In this document: positions 46,045-53,903 of the stretch, piece by piece
How the letters are laid out: the number at the start of each line of letters is the position of its first letter
Numbering within the stretch: the first letter of the stretch is position 1
Assembly: GCA_021810505.1 (NCBI GenBank)
Contig: JAJZIR010000016.1
Coordinates: forward strand, 1 to 53,903
Direction: 5' to 3'
Origin: a bacterium
Lineage (GTDB): Bacteria; Deinococcota; Deinococci; Deinococcales; Deinococcaceae
DNA length: 53,903 nt
The notes under the pieces: model-generated
What the model saw: the letters and a program-made list of their open reading frames with translations, nothing else
Told to the model about the DNA's origin: nothing
The model's database searches: none
Position numbers and translations under genes: made by a program

Positions 46045-46799
46045 GGCTCGCCGCCGGCCGACCAGAGCGACCCCTGGTCCAGCGCAGACAAGAAATTGTG
46101 CACCGGCAAAGTCCCCAGATCGTGTTTCCTGCAAAGCAACGCTAGATTAGCCGCGATGGCCGGATTCCCGGGATCGCTGGTATTGCCCCCGTCCAGGTTC
46201 ACCCGCACCCGAACAGTCTGCCTGGGCAACATGGTGATCCGCGCGCAGGATTGTACCCGGAGATACCAGTCCCAGTCCCAGTAGTAGGGCAGCGCTGGGT
46301 CGAAACCACCCAGCTGGTCGTGGAGGCTGCGGCGATAGACTACCGAGGAAGCCAAGATCGGATTGGTCCTGCGCAGCAGTCCTGGGTGGAATTCCGGGTG
46401 AAAGGAGCGCCTCTCCACCAGATCGCCGCTCCGGTAGAGGTCCAGCGAACCCCAGGAGCAGACGAGTCCGCGGCCATCTCCCAGAGCAGCCAGCAGCCGC
46501 TCCAGATGATCTGGTTCCCAAGTATCGTCGTCGTCCAGGAGAGCGATCCGTTCCGCGCGGGCAGCTTGTAGGGCCAGTGCCCTGGCTGGTACCTGGCCGG
46601 TACCTGGCGTCTCGATCAGCGCAGCGCGCAGCTCCTGCCCGCGCAGGAGCTGCGCGGGGCTCTCCCCGCCGTCGTTCACGACCACGACCTCGATCTCGCT
46701 GGCACCGATGGTCTGCCCTACCACGCTGCGGAGAGTCCGCTCCAGCAGGGGGAGACGGTTGCGAGTCGGGATCAAAACGCTGACAGCCGGCGAGGTCAC
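46041..46799 (-). CDS. Family 2 glycosyltransferase
   Basis: A GT-A fold inverting glycosyltransferase of 252 residues. Landmarks are [20 protein letters not shown] at the start, EVVVVNDGG, and the metal-binding DxD region [17 protein letters not shown] near residues 91-107. The acceptor part contains [13 protein letters not shown], the W-D/E-D-like motif. No membrane segment, so it works at the cytosolic face. The donor and acceptor are unknown. GTG 46799 has TATACT 7 nt upstream. It is divergent from uppP and coupled to the lipoprotein gene downstream. Confidence 0.9.
   Translation of the reverse strand: MTSPAVSVLIPTRNRLPLLERTLRSVVGQTIGASEIEVVVVNDGGESPAQLLRGQELRAALIETPGTGQVPARALALQAARAERIALLDDDDTWEPDHLERLLAALGDGRGLVCSWGSLDLYRSGDLVERRSFHPEFHPGLLRRTNPILASSVVYRRSLHDQLGGFDPALPYYWDWDWYLRVQSCARITMLPRQTVRVRVNLDGGNTSDPGNPAIAANLALLCRKHDLGTLPVHNFLSALDQGSLWSAGGEP
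46625..46656. repeat. Perfect 14-bp inverted repeat inside the glycosyltransferase gene
   Basis: Arms 46625-46638 and 46643-46656 (CGCGCAGCTCCTGC and its complement) surround a 4-nt loop. It falls within the coding sequence at about residues 48-58. No T tract follows on either strand. Confidence 0.8.
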
Positions 46800-46806
46800 C
46801 GGCCGG

Positions 46807-46812
46807 AGTATA
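46807..46812 (-). promoter_or_regulatory. -10 box (TATACT) for the glycosyltransferase-lipoprotein pair
   Basis: TATACT on the minus strand, 7 nt, then GTG 46799. The 16 bases GCTATACTCCGGCCGG around it recur at the cytochrome operon promoter (47788-47803). Confidence 0.55.
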
Positions 46813-46854
46813 GCGCGGTCCGCCCCTCTCCCGGTGTAGGGACAGGCAATCGGC

Positions 46855-46860
46855 TACTGT
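46855..46860 (+). promoter_or_regulatory. -10 box (TACTGT) for uppP
   Basis: TACTGT, 8 nt (GGAGGTCG), then ATG 46869. The GGAGG so close to the 5' end could serve as a minimal ribosome site. Confidence 0.4.
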
Positions 46861-46868
46861 GGAGGTCG

Positions 46869-47678
46869 ATGAGCCTTCTACAAGTCATTTTCATCAGCTT
46901 GGTCCAAGGTGTTACCGAGCTCTTCCCGGTCAGCAGTCTGGGGCATACCCTGCTGCTCCCCAGCGTGGTGGGGTTCTCGCTGACTACCAATACGCCCAGG
47001 CTGCTGCCTTTCTTGGTCATGCTGCACCTGGGAACCGCCCTGGCCTTACTTTGGTATTTCCGTGGACGCTGGCTGGCGCTGTGGTTTGGCTTCTGGAGGG
47101 CGGTCTCCGGCCAGCGAAATCCGGATGGGCTGCTGGCCTACCGCGTCATCCTGGGAACCGTACCGGCTGGTCTGGTCGGCCTGATCTTCCAAAAGCGGAT
47201 CGCCAAAATCTTCCATAACCTGACCGTGGTAGCCATCGCCCTGGCCGTCAACGGGCTGGTCCTACTGCTTGGGGAGGCTTACCGGCGCCGAGTGCGGAGG
47301 CAAGACCTCGACCGGCTGAGCGCCAGGCAGGCCTTCTGGATCGGGATCGCCCAGGTGGGGGCGCTGATCCCTGGCCTGTCACGCAGCGGGCTGACCATGG
47401 TGATGGGCCTGGGGGTGGGGCTCAGCCACGAAGCGGCGGCCGAATTCGCCTTTCTCCTAGGGACCCCGATCATCCTGGCCGCAGGGCTATTGGAGGTTCC
47501 GCGGCTGTTCCACAACCACACCCAACTGCTCACCGCCCTGCTGGGAGGGGTGCTCACCGCCATCATCGCCTACCTGAGCGTCCGCTTCCTGATGCGGTAC
47601 TTCCAGCATGGACGGCTCAACGGTTTCGCCTACTACTGTATCGCTGCGGGCCTGATCGGGCTGGTGCTGGTGCGCTGA
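46869..47678 (+). CDS. uppP: Undecaprenyl-diphosphatase UppP (BacA)
   Basis: A polytopic membrane phosphatase that recycles undecaprenyl diphosphate for cell-wall synthesis. 269 residues with about eight membrane segments. The two active-site repeats are [20 protein letters not shown] (Glu and the Ser cluster) and [20 protein letters not shown] (PGxSRSxxT with the key Arg), followed by [19 protein letters not shown]. The first repeat has SSLGH where many homologues have SSSGH. It is divergent from a glycosyltransferase gene. Confidence 0.95.
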   Translation: MSLLQVIFISLVQGVTELFPVSSLGHTLLLPSVVGFSLTTNTPRLLPFLVMLHLGTALALLWYFRGRWLALWFGFWRAVSGQRNPDGLLAYRVILGTVPAGLVGLIFQKRIAKIFHNLTVVAIALAVNGLVLLLGEAYRRRVRRQDLDRLSARQAFWIGIAQVGALIPGLSRSGLTMVMGLGVGLSHEAAAEFAFLLGTPIILAAGLLEVPRLFHNHTQLLTALLGGVLTAIIAYLSVRFLMRYFQHGRLNGFAYYCIAAGLIGLVLVR

Positions 47679-47697
47679 TAGCCGGCCAAGGCGCGAC

Positions 47698-47725
47698 CTT
47701 AGGACAGAAGTCCTGAGCAGATTTT
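47698..47725 (+). terminator. Possible terminator after uppP
   Basis: CTTAGGAC (47698-47705) pairs with GTCCTGAG (47710-47717), an 8-bp stem with one wobble pair and loop AGAA. CAGATTTT follows. The T run is short. It lies 20 nt after the uppP stop and before the cytochrome operon. Confidence 0.4.
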
Positions 47726-47789
47726 GCGCAGGCTTGCTAATTTGAGAGAGCTGTGGATGAGGTCTCTCCGCCGCAGATAAGGACCGTGC

Positions 47790-47795
47790 TATACT
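47790..47795 (+). promoter_or_regulatory. -10 box (TATACT) for the cytochrome bc operon
   Basis: TATACT in GCTATACTCCGGCCGG, about 47 nt before ATG 47843. This transcript has a leader and a ribosome site (AGAGGTGG). Confidence 0.5.
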
Positions 47796-47842
47796 CCGGC
47801 CGGACGCCAACCGGTCTTCCGCAGGCGCGAAGAGGTGGATTT

Positions 47843-48385
47843 ATGGAACGCAACGACGCAACCATCCCCACGGTCGCCATCGTCGTGGCCGCCTTCTTCT
47901 GGATCGTGTTGCTCTTCGCTTACTCGCAGCAGCAGGTTCCAGGCGCCGCCATCACCGCCAAAGTGCTGATGGAGCGTTCTCCGATCGTTCCCGGCCACAC
48001 AGGCGCCGCAGCGGAGCTGGTCGATCTGTTCCTGGCCACCTTCACGATGGTGCTCACCATCTACGGCGTCATGGGCCTCTACTCGGTCTGGGCAGAAGGC
48101 CGCGAGCTGGTTCCAGGAGTGCATCGGGTGCACAGCGGCAACCTTCCCTTGGTGGCGATCCTCTCGGCGATGGCCATGACCATCTTCTGTGCGGTCATGT
48201 TCGTCCGGCAGATCGCGATCGGCCTGGCCGGTATGAACACCCAGAAGCCTATCGACGTGACCGGGGAGGGGATCTTCGCCGCCGGAATTCTGCTCTTTCT
48301 GACTGTGGTCTTAGGGCTCTACAAGAAGTATTTCATGGATAGCGAAGTGACGGTCGAAGACGCCAGCGGCGAGTTCCCTTGGTGA
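47843..48385 (+). CDS. Unknown three-TM protein of the cytochrome bc cassette (FbcX-like position)
   Basis: 180 residues from ATG 47843 with AGAGGTGG upstream. Three clear membrane helices: IPTVAIVVAAFFWIVLLFAY, LVDLFLATFTMVLTIYGVMG and AILSAMAMTIFCAVMFV, plus a fourth near FAAGILLFLTVVLGLYKKY. There is no CxxCH haem motif, no copper site and no Fe-S motif. It comes first in a run with Rieske and cytochrome b, the place held by the unknown FbcX protein in the Thermus fbcCXFB operon. I infer an accessory or structural subunit of the quinol oxidase complex, but sequence kinship with FbcX was not tested. Confidence 0.75.
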   Translation: MERNDATIPTVAIVVAAFFWIVLLFAYSQQQVPGAAITAKVLMERSPIVPGHTGAAAELVDLFLATFTMVLTIYGVMGLYSVWAEGRELVPGVHRVHSGNLPLVAILSAMAMTIFCAVMFVRQIAIGLAGMNTQKPIDVTGEGIFAAGILLFLTVVLGLYKKYFMDSEVTVEDASGEFPW

Positions 48386-48406
48386 TTTGCGGAGAAACGA
48401 GGAAGC

Positions 48407-49000
48407 ATGACCAAGACCAAGCGAGAAGACCCCGAGCTGTCCAGGAGGCGTTTCATCCAGGGCGCTCTCGGCGCGACAGCCGGAATCGGCGCGCTCAGCT
48501 TCGTGTCGGTATTGGGCGGAGTCAAGCCCGCCAATGTGATCACCCCCAATAAAGAACCGCCTGCGAAAGGAGATCTCTTCGTCTACGCAGCAGGTAACAA
48601 GGCCGGCCAGCCGGTACCGCTCTCCGACGTCAACGATAAGGGCATCATCCAGGCCTGGCCCAAAGGCAAGGTGGTCAAGGACGGCCTCAACCTGAACATG
48701 GTCATCCTGGCCCGCTTCAAGCACTACGGCCCCCCCACGGTCATGGCCGATCTGTCTCAGGAGGTGGTCTGCTACAGCGCGGTGTGCACCCACCTCTGCT
48801 GCCTGCCCAGCTGGAATGCCAGCGACCCGGGTACGCTGCTCTGCCCCTGCCACGGCAGCCGCTACAACTTGCGGGACGGTGCCAAGGTGTTCGCCGGACC
48901 AGCTCCGCGCCCGCTCCCGCAGATGCCCATTAAAGTCAAAAATGGCCAGATCTACTGCGACGGCCCGTTCAATGCTCCTCCAGGGTGCTCTATCACATGA
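48407..49000 (+). CDS. Rieske 2Fe-2S protein of the cytochrome bc complex
   Basis: 197 residues with a twin-arginine signal (SRRRFIQG at 12-19, then a hydrophobic stretch to about residue 40) that stays as a membrane anchor. The cluster-binding boxes are CTHLCC and CPCHGS near residues 127-148, with the usual His and Cys ligands and disulfide cysteines. Box I has Cys in place of the usual Gly (CTHLGC). The tail GPAPRPLPQMPIKVKNGQIY is typical of the cluster lid region. GAGGAAGC is the ribosome site. Electrons pass from quinol to this protein and on to a c-type carrier. Confidence 0.95.
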   Translation: MTKTKREDPELSRRRFIQGALGATAGIGALSFVSVLGGVKPANVITPNKEPPAKGDLFVYAAGNKAGQPVPLSDVNDKGIIQAWPKGKVVKDGLNLNMVILARFKHYGPPTVMADLSQEVVCYSAVCTHLCCLPSWNASDPGTLLCPCHGSRYNLRDGAKVFAGPAPRPLPQMPIKVKNGQIYCDGPFNAPPGCSIT

Positions 49001-49043
49001 GCCATGAGCTGCGCTTACCCAACCGATCCACAGGGAGGAAGCC

Positions 49044-50321
49044 ATGAATGAGTGGCTGGATGAACGCTTAGACATCAAACGCCTCAACGACAAGTTCCTG
49101 CGCAAAGCCTTCCCAGTCCACCACTCCTACTTCCTGGGCGAGATTACCATGTTCTCGCTGATCATCCTGATCCTGACCGGAATCCTGCTGATGTTCAGCT
49201 ACGAGCCCAGCTCCAGGCTGGTCCACGGAGTCCCCGCGGCCTACGCCTCGATCCTGACCATCGATGCCCTCCCCTTCGGCTCCATGCTCAGGAGGATCCA
49301 TCACTGGACCGCTTACGTGATGATCGCGGCCGCGATCCTGCACATGATGCGGATCTATTTCACCGGTTCCTACAAGAAGCCCCGGGAGATCAACTGGTGG
49401 ATCGGCCTAGGTCTGCTGATCTTCAGCGCCCTGGCTGCCCTGACCGGCTACAGCCTGCCGGACGACAACTTCGCGGTCACCACCCTCAACGTGATCTCAG
49501 GGATCCTCAACAGCATCCCCTGGATCGGCCCTTGGCTAGCCAAGGCCGCTTTCGCGATCGGCAGCAGCTCACCGTCGGTCGGGACCATCCCTAGGATGTA
49601 CGGCTACCACATCATGTTGATCCCAGCGGTGCTGATCGCCCTGACCGCAGCCCACATGACCATCATGATCAAGCAGAAGCATACCCAGCCGGGCTACGCC
49701 AAGAAAATCGCCTACAAGAAGATCGTGGGGGTGCCGCTGCTCTCCCAGCAGAGCATCCTGATGATCATGCTGTTCACGCTGACCTTCGGCATCATCACCC
49801 TGTTCAGCACCTATATCCCGGTTCATCACGTGCAGAACTACGGGCCCCCCAGCACGGTCACTCCCAGCATCAAGCCGGACTGGTTCTTCCTTTGGATCTT
49901 CGGCCTGCTGCAGATGATCCCCAGCAGCTGGCACTTCACCTTCCTGGGCGGTTCGTTCGGCCCCGAGTTTTGGGGCGGCATCCTGGTACCCACCCTGGTG
50001 ATCCTGCTGTGGCTAGCGGTACCTCTGCTGGACCGCTCTCCCGAGAAGCTGTACTACGCCGAGAACCCGACCGACCATCCTTACCGCCTAGCCGGCGGAG
50101 TGGCCATGATCTCCCTGCTGTTGGTCTGGTTCGTAGCTGGTTTTCGGGTCAACTTCAACTTCGCCCTGGCGCCGCTGTGGATCGCCACTTTCGTCGTGCC
50201 CATCTTCAGCTACTTTCTGACCTTACTGATCGTGCGGGGCATCCGCCGTTTCCGAGAGCAGGATGAGGCCGAAGCGCAGGCCGAGCAAGAGCGCCTCTCC
50301 AAGATCTCCGCGGATGACTGA
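49044..50321 (+). CDS. Cytochrome b subunit of the quinol:cytochrome c oxidoreductase
   Basis: 425 residues with eight or so membrane helices, combining the b6-like N-half and subunit-IV-like C-half in one chain. Haem ligands are in [20 protein letters not shown] and [19 protein letters not shown] (two His pairs). The Qo-site PEWY motif is PDWF in [11 protein letters not shown], a form seen in low-potential, menaquinone-type complexes. The C-terminal tail is acidic and soluble. AGGGAGGAAGCC lies before ATG 49044. No cytochrome c1 or diheme gene is next to it in the window. Confidence 0.95.
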   Translation: MNEWLDERLDIKRLNDKFLRKAFPVHHSYFLGEITMFSLIILILTGILLMFSYEPSSRLVHGVPAAYASILTIDALPFGSMLRRIHHWTAYVMIAAAILHMMRIYFTGSYKKPREINWWIGLGLLIFSALAALTGYSLPDDNFAVTTLNVISGILNSIPWIGPWLAKAAFAIGSSSPSVGTIPRMYGYHIMLIPAVLIALTAAHMTIMIKQKHTQPGYAKKIAYKKIVGVPLLSQQSILMIMLFTLTFGIITLFSTYIPVHHVQNYGPPSTVTPSIKPDWFFLWIFGLLQMIPSSWHFTFLGGSFGPEFWGGILVPTLVILLWLAVPLLDRSPEKLYYAENPTDHPYRLAGGVAMISLLLVWFVAGFRVNFNFALAPLWIATFVVPIFSYFLTLLIVRGIRRFREQDEAEAQAEQERLSKISADD

Positions 50322-50327
50322 AGGCCA

Positions 50328-51368
50328 GTGCGCAGCCTAGGCTGCGCTGCAGCCTGGTTGCTGAGCTGCTTCTTCGCCTTGGCTCAGGCGCATTCGTCCC
50401 TGTTCGCACGCTACGTGGCCTTAGGGGATTCCTTGACCGCCGGATACCGGTCCGGCGGCCTTTTCGCTGCTGGGCAGCAGGCAGCCTATCCCCTGCTCAT
50501 CGCCCGCTGGGCCGGGCATCCCATCGCCGCCCCCTTGGTAGCTGGGGCTGGGTGCCCACCGCCCATAGGGGCGACCGGGGTCAAGGACTGTCACCGGCTG
50601 GACCCAACGGCCCGCGTCTCCGACTTCGCAGTTCCTGGCGCAGCGGTCGGTAGCCTGTACCAGAGCTCGGTAGAGACGGTACCGGCAGACCGGCGAGCGC
50701 TCTACCACCTGATCCTCAGGGGGCGCACCCAGGTCCAGGCCGCGATCCGACGCAACCCCACCCTGATTACGCTGTGGATCGGAGCCAACAACATTCTGGA
50801 GGCGGCCTTCCAGGCCAAGCTTCGCCTGGCGACCTCTGTCCAGAACTTTTACAACGAGTATCAGGAATTGCTGAACCTATTGGTCGGGCAGACCCAGGCG
50901 CAGATCGTCCTCTTCACCATCCCCGAAGTCACAGCCGTCCCCGGCCTAATCCCCGGCAACGACCTATTCTGGATCGGAATCGGAGGGCTGGACTGCCTGG
51001 ATAACCCCCACCGGATTTCCATCGTGACCGCCTTCGGCAAGGGGGCCCCGCGGCCGGTCGACTGCAACGCAAGCTACGCCCTTACCCGACGACTGACAAG
51101 CCAGATCGACCAGCGTGTCCGGGCGTACAACCGGATCATCGAGCAGCTCGCCCCCCTATACGGAGCCCTGGTCTTCCACGTCGGGGCCTTGCTGCCGGAA
51201 TTGCAGGGCGGTTTCTATCCGTTCAGCGGCCGAGCGCCTTTCGGGCCAGGCTTCTCCCGCGACGGAATTCACCCGAGTGCCCTGGGGCAGTACCTGCTAG
51301 CCCGCCGCCTCGCCCACTTTCTGAGCAAACACCTGGGCCAGCACTTCAAGATCCCAGCCGCGCCCTGA
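50328..51368 (+). CDS. Secreted SGNH/GDSL hydrolase
   Basis: 346 residues with an N-terminal signal peptide (LGCAAAWLLSCFFALAQAHS). Block I holds the nucleophile Ser35 in YVALGDSLTAGY. Block III is LWIGANNIL (GxND-like) and block V is DGIHPSALGQY with catalytic Asp and His. It is a lipase/esterase-like enzyme acting outside the membrane; substrate unknown. GTG 50328 is 6 nt after the cytochrome b stop, so it may be carried on the same transcript, although the functions are not obviously linked. Ends 6 nt from the convergent osmC gene. Confidence 0.9.
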   Translation: MRSLGCAAAWLLSCFFALAQAHSSLFARYVALGDSLTAGYRSGGLFAAGQQAAYPLLIARWAGHPIAAPLVAGAGCPPPIGATGVKDCHRLDPTARVSDFAVPGAAVGSLYQSSVETVPADRRALYHLILRGRTQVQAAIRRNPTLITLWIGANNILEAAFQAKLRLATSVQNFYNEYQELLNLLVGQTQAQIVLFTIPEVTAVPGLIPGNDLFWIGIGGLDCLDNPHRISIVTAFGKGAPRPVDCNASYALTRRLTSQIDQRVRAYNRIIEQLAPLYGALVFHVGALLPELQGGFYPFSGRAPFGPGFSRDGIHPSALGQYLLARRLAHFLSKHLGQHFKIPAAP

Positions 51369-51374
51369 GGGAAG

Positions 51375-51803
51375 TCAGCGATCCACCGTCACCTGGATGA
51401 TCAGGCGGGCATTCAAGCTGGCAGCCACTGAGCAGTACTTCTCTCCCGAGAGCTGCGCGGCTCGCTCCAGCTGGTCTTCGGTCACGCCCTCTCCAGAAGC
51501 GATGTGGTGAACGACAATCTCCTCGAATCTCTTGGGATGCTCGCTGGCCCGCCGACCGGACAGCTCGATACGGTAAGCCCGCAGGGGAGTCTTGCGCTTC
51601 TCCATGATCGACACCACGTCGATAGCGCTGCAGGCGGCCAAGGAGGCCAACAGGGTCTCCATGGGTTTCATACCCAGGGCCAAATCCGGGCTGGCGTCGA
51701 TCACAGTCCGGTCACCTCGCGCGTTCTCGCCTAAATACCTCGCCCCACCCAAGTGATGGACCACCACCTGGGTTTCAGCTCGCTCCGCCTCCAGCTCTGC
51801 CAT
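51375..51803 (-). CDS. OsmC/Ohr family peroxiredoxin-like protein
   Basis: 142 residues of the OsmC fold, which reduces organic peroxides through two cysteines. Cys58 is in LLASLAACSAIDVVSIMEKR and Cys124 in SGEKYCSVAASL, the expected pair. The N-terminal strand has VVVHHLGGARYLGE. The general OsmC subgroup (YhfA-like) fits better than Ohr. TAGGCT 7 nt before ATG 51803 gives a leaderless start. In a bacillithiol-making cell it would add to thiol-based peroxide defence. Confidence 0.93.
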   Translation of the reverse strand: MAELEAERAETQVVVHHLGGARYLGENARGDRTVIDASPDLALGMKPMETLLASLAACSAIDVVSIMEKRKTPLRAYRIELSGRRASEHPKRFEEIVVHHIASGEGVTEDQLERAAQLSGEKYCSVAASLNARLIIQVTVDR

Positions 51804-51810
51804 AAGGCAG

Positions 51811-51816
51811 AGCCTA
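51811..51816 (-). promoter_or_regulatory. -10 box (TAGGCT) for osmC
   Basis: TAGGCT on the minus strand, 7 nt, then ATG 51803. Confidence 0.5.
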
Positions 51817-51840
51817 TCACGGCGGCGGGCTCCCGCTCCG

Positions 51841-52719
51841 CTACGCCTTGACCCCCCCCATGGCCATCCCCTGGAGCAGTTGCTTCTGCAAGGCCAAGTA
51901 GATGATCAGCAAGGGAATACTCGCCAAGGTAGCGCCGGCCGCGAACAGACCCCAATCGGTATAGCCCCCGCCCTGGCCATTCGACAGGACGTGCAGACCC
52001 ACCGCCAAGGTGTACGTGCTCGGCTTCTGCAAGACGATGCTGGCCAACATGAATTCGTTCCAGGAGCCCATCAGCGACCAGATGAAGAGCACAGCCAGCA
52101 TCGGGGTGGACAGCGGCAAGATGATGCGCCAGAAGATGACCCAGTTGTTGGCGCCATCCACCTTGGCTGCCTCATCGATCTCCTTGGGGATACCGTCGAT
52201 AAACGCCTTGAGCATCCAGATGGTGAAGGCCGAGGTCCCGGAATAGACCAGGATCAGCCCGATCAGCGTCCCTTCCAAGTTGGTCTTGATCAGCAGGTAG
52301 TAGATGGCCACGATCGACATCCCCGCCGGAAACAGCTGGGCGATGAAGACCGCCTGCAGCCCCCAAGCGCTCCCCCAAAACTTGAGCCTAGAGAAGGCGT
52401 AGGCCGAAGACGCCGTCACCAGCAGGTTGATCACGCCGACCGAGATGCCCACGATGATGGTATTGAGCATCCACCTCGGGAACTCGGAGTGGTAGAGCAG
52501 GCGGTCGTAGTGGCTGAAGGAGAGGCTGCTGGGGATGAGCTGCCCCAAGAAGATGGAACCGCCCGGCTGTAGGGAAGCCAAGACCATATAGATGACCGGG
52601 GCGATCGTCAGCAAGCTAGCCAGGATCAGGAAGAGGTGAACCCAACCGAAGCCTCCCGAACGCTTGCGCACTGGGCGAGCGGTTTGGGCGATCGGTGAAG
52701 TCTGCGCGCGCGTGACCAT
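51841..52719 (-). CDS. malG: Sugar ABC transporter permease, MalG type
   Basis: 292 residues with six membrane helices. The EAA loop, which contacts the ATPase, is DEAAKVDGANNWVIFWRIIL with LPLSTPMLAVLF after it. The C-terminal end LLQGMAMGGVKA is typical of MalG. The ATG shares one base with the malF stop (TGATG). Probably imports maltose, maltodextrin or trehalose-like sugars; substrate is not certain. The MsmX/MalK-type ATPase is not in the window. Confidence 0.93.
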   Translation of the reverse strand: MVTRAQTSPIAQTARPVRKRSGGFGWVHLFLILASLLTIAPVIYMVLASLQPGGSIFLGQLIPSSLSFSHYDRLLYHSEFPRWMLNTIIVGISVGVINLLVTASSAYAFSRLKFWGSAWGLQAVFIAQLFPAGMSIVAIYYLLIKTNLEGTLIGLILVYSGTSAFTIWMLKAFIDGIPKEIDEAAKVDGANNWVIFWRIILPLSTPMLAVLFIWSLMGSWNEFMLASIVLQKPSTYTLAVGLHVLSNGQGGGYTDWGLFAAGATLASIPLLIIYLALQKQLLQGMAMGGVKA

Positions 52720-53675
52720 CAGTTGCCCCCTCGCCGGGGCTTGCTCCCGAAGACGCCAAAGGCCCGCATCTGAATCAGGCTGAAGGCCCCGACGATGATG
52801 AACAAGACCACGCCGGCCGCGGAGGCCAACCCGTAGCGCTGGTAGGTGAGCGTCATCGAGTAGATAAAGCTGGAGATGACATCGGTGTGCCCAGCGAACT
52901 GCGTGCTGACCCGGGAAGGACCGCCGCCGGTCAGCAGGTAGATCACGCCGAAGTTATTGAGGTTGTAGGCGAAGGTACCTAGGAGCAAGGGAGCGGAGAA
53001 TTGCAGCAGCAGGGGCGCAGTGATGTAGCGGTGCTGCTCCAAGACCGTCGCCCCATCGAGTTGGGCAGCCTCATAGAGGTCGGTCGAGATCGACTGAAGA
53101 GCGCCCAGCAGAGACACCATGAAAAAAGGAAAACCGAGCCAGAAATTGACCAGGAGGATAGCCAGGTAAGCTTGTGGGATCGAAGTCAGCCAAGGGATTG
53201 AAGGCAAGCCTATCCCCTTGAGGATGACATCCAGGGCTCCGAAGCTGCGGTTGAGAATCCCGCTCCAGACCAAGATGGTGATGGTCGAGGGCAGCGCCCA
53301 AGGGACGATCAGCAAGCTGCGGTAAAGCGACCCGCTCCAGCCGAGTTTGCGGTTATTGAGCAAGATGGCCAGAATCAGGCCGCCCAGAAAGTTGACCACC
53401 GAGGTCACGATGGCGAAGACGAAAGTCCAGATCATGACCGGCAGGAAGCTGGTCGCCCAAGGCCCGGCAAAGAGCGCGAAGAAGTTGGCCAAGCCGACGA
53501 AGTGGTAGTCAAAAAAATGGTAGAGGTCGAAGTTAGTGAAAGCGATCCACAGGGTGTAACCGATCGGAATGAAGCTCAGAACGATCAGGGTGATGAGCGC
53601 GGGGAGGACGTAGAAAAAGGCGCTGCGGCCCTCCCTCCGCACCGCTCTAGGCCCAGCCTTCCCGAGGACAGTCAC
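52719..53675 (-). CDS. malF: Sugar ABC transporter permease, MalF type
   Basis: 318 residues with six membrane helices and no large periplasmic P2 insertion as in the E. coli protein, the form usual in Gram-positive-like lineages. The EAA loop is YEAAQLDGATVLEQHRYITA. PLLLQFSAPLLLGTFAYNLN and FGVIYLLTGGGPS follow. It is coupled to malG. The gene follows the binding-protein gene by 103 nt, with a hairpin in the gap. Confidence 0.94.
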   Translation of the reverse strand: MTVLGKAGPRAVRREGRSAFFYVLPALITLIVLSFIPIGYTLWIAFTNFDLYHFFDYHFVGLANFFALFAGPWATSFLPVMIWTFVFAIVTSVVNFLGGLILAILLNNRKLGWSGSLYRSLLIVPWALPSTITILVWSGILNRSFGALDVILKGIGLPSIPWLTSIPQAYLAILLVNFWLGFPFFMVSLLGALQSISTDLYEAAQLDGATVLEQHRYITAPLLLQFSAPLLLGTFAYNLNNFGVIYLLTGGGPSRVSTQFAGHTDVISSFIYSMTLTYQRYGLASAAGVVLFIIVGAFSLIQMRAFGVFGSKPRRGGN

Positions 53676-53739
53676 TGCCAGACCTCCTTGTTCTGCCAGC
53701 TACCCATCATGCGCCACCTCGCTCTACCTCTGCGCAGGG

Positions 53740-53772
53740 GGGTCGCCCTTCAGGAAGTTCCCAGGGCGACCC
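53740..53772 (-). promoter_or_regulatory. Intercistronic stem-loop between the binding-protein gene and malF
   Basis: GGGTCGCCCT (53740-53749) and AGGGCGACCC (53763-53772) form a perfect 10-bp stem with a 13-nt loop. There is no T tract, so it is more likely an mRNA-stabilising or partial-termination element setting the ratio of binding protein to permease than a full terminator. Confidence 0.6.
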
Positions 53773-53778
53773 AGGGGC

Positions 53779-53903
53779 TTACCGCTGCGTCGCGATGCCG
53801 GTCTTGATCTGCTGGACCACCACCTTGGCCGCCTGTTGGGGAGTGATCTTGTTCTGGATCAGCTCAGAGACGATGTTGAGAGCCGGTGTCCAGACCGCGT
53901 TCA
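53779..53903 (-). CDS. Extracellular sugar-binding protein, C-terminal end (partial)
   Basis: The last 40 codons before TAA (53779-53781) on the minus strand, open to the window edge. The sequence NAVWTPALNIVSELIQNKIT then PQQAAKVVVQQIKTGIATQR is the usual C-terminal helix pair of MalE-like solute-binding proteins. It is the first gene of the malE-malF-malG order. Confidence 0.8.
   Translation of the reverse strand, partial: NAVWTPALNIVSELIQNKITPQQAAKVVVQQIKTGIATQR

Overview
The window is a GC-rich bacterial chromosome segment, almost wholly made of ordinary housekeeping genes, densely packed on both strands. Features that bear on its identity are an archaeal-type short AspRS, a bacillithiol-type glycosyltransferase (BshA), an M32 carboxypeptidase, a YmfI-like reductase, the rpsP-khpA-rimM-trmD ribosome cluster and a quinol:cytochrome c oxidoreductase cassette. 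A recurrent TAnnnT box 5-7 nt upstream of start codons indicates many leaderless mRNAs. This mix fits a Terrabacteria-type lineage such as Deinococcota or a Chloroflexota relative. I cannot place the organism more closely from sequence alone.

Layout. 1-5.7 kb: the 5' end of a secreted FAD oxidoreductase gene, tRNA-Ala, ybjN, a tiny membrane protein, a Xaa-Pro peptidase, tsaD and pcrA/uvrD. 5.7-7.5 kb: the only clearly accessory stretch, holding a decayed AT-richer ATPase pseudogene behind a near-consensus promoter. 7.5-12.1 kb: a PfkB sugar kinase, aspS, an M20 peptidase and a GAF-GGDEF diguanylate cyclase. 12.1-18.9 kb: leuS with a structured leader, two tiny membrane proteins, glpK-glpD (glycerol use) and a TauE/SafE permease. 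18.9-21.8 kb: a small anchored protein, bshA, an AAC(3)-family acetyltransferase and a repeat protein. 21.8-28.1 kb: a five-gene minus-strand run, fdhA-DUF1641-fdhD-sucC-sucD. 28.2-34.1 kb: M32 carboxypeptidase, a DUF512 radical-SAM protein, a NUDIX hydrolase, an SDR reductase, then rpsP-khpA-rimM-trmD.

34.2-40.8 kb: pstB-phoU (phosphate), hisB-hisH, glgB (glycogen), an M42 peptidase and small hypothetical genes. 40.8-46.8 kb: uvrB with a DEDDh exonuclease, HU, RNase HI, a phosphatidylserine-decarboxylase-like protein, a lipoprotein beta-propeller and a GT2 glycosyltransferase. 46.8-51.4 kb: uppP, a cytochrome bc cassette (unknown three-TM protein, Rieske, cytochrome b) and an SGNH hydrolase. 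51.4-53.9 kb: an OsmC protein and a malE-malF-malG-type sugar ABC importer on the minus strand, cut by the window edge.

The strongest non-gene signals are the window-wide leaderless promoter grammar and an attenuator-like leader before leuS: a putative 11-codon leaderless ORF followed by mutually exclusive hairpins. No IS element, CRISPR array, prophage or defence island was found.
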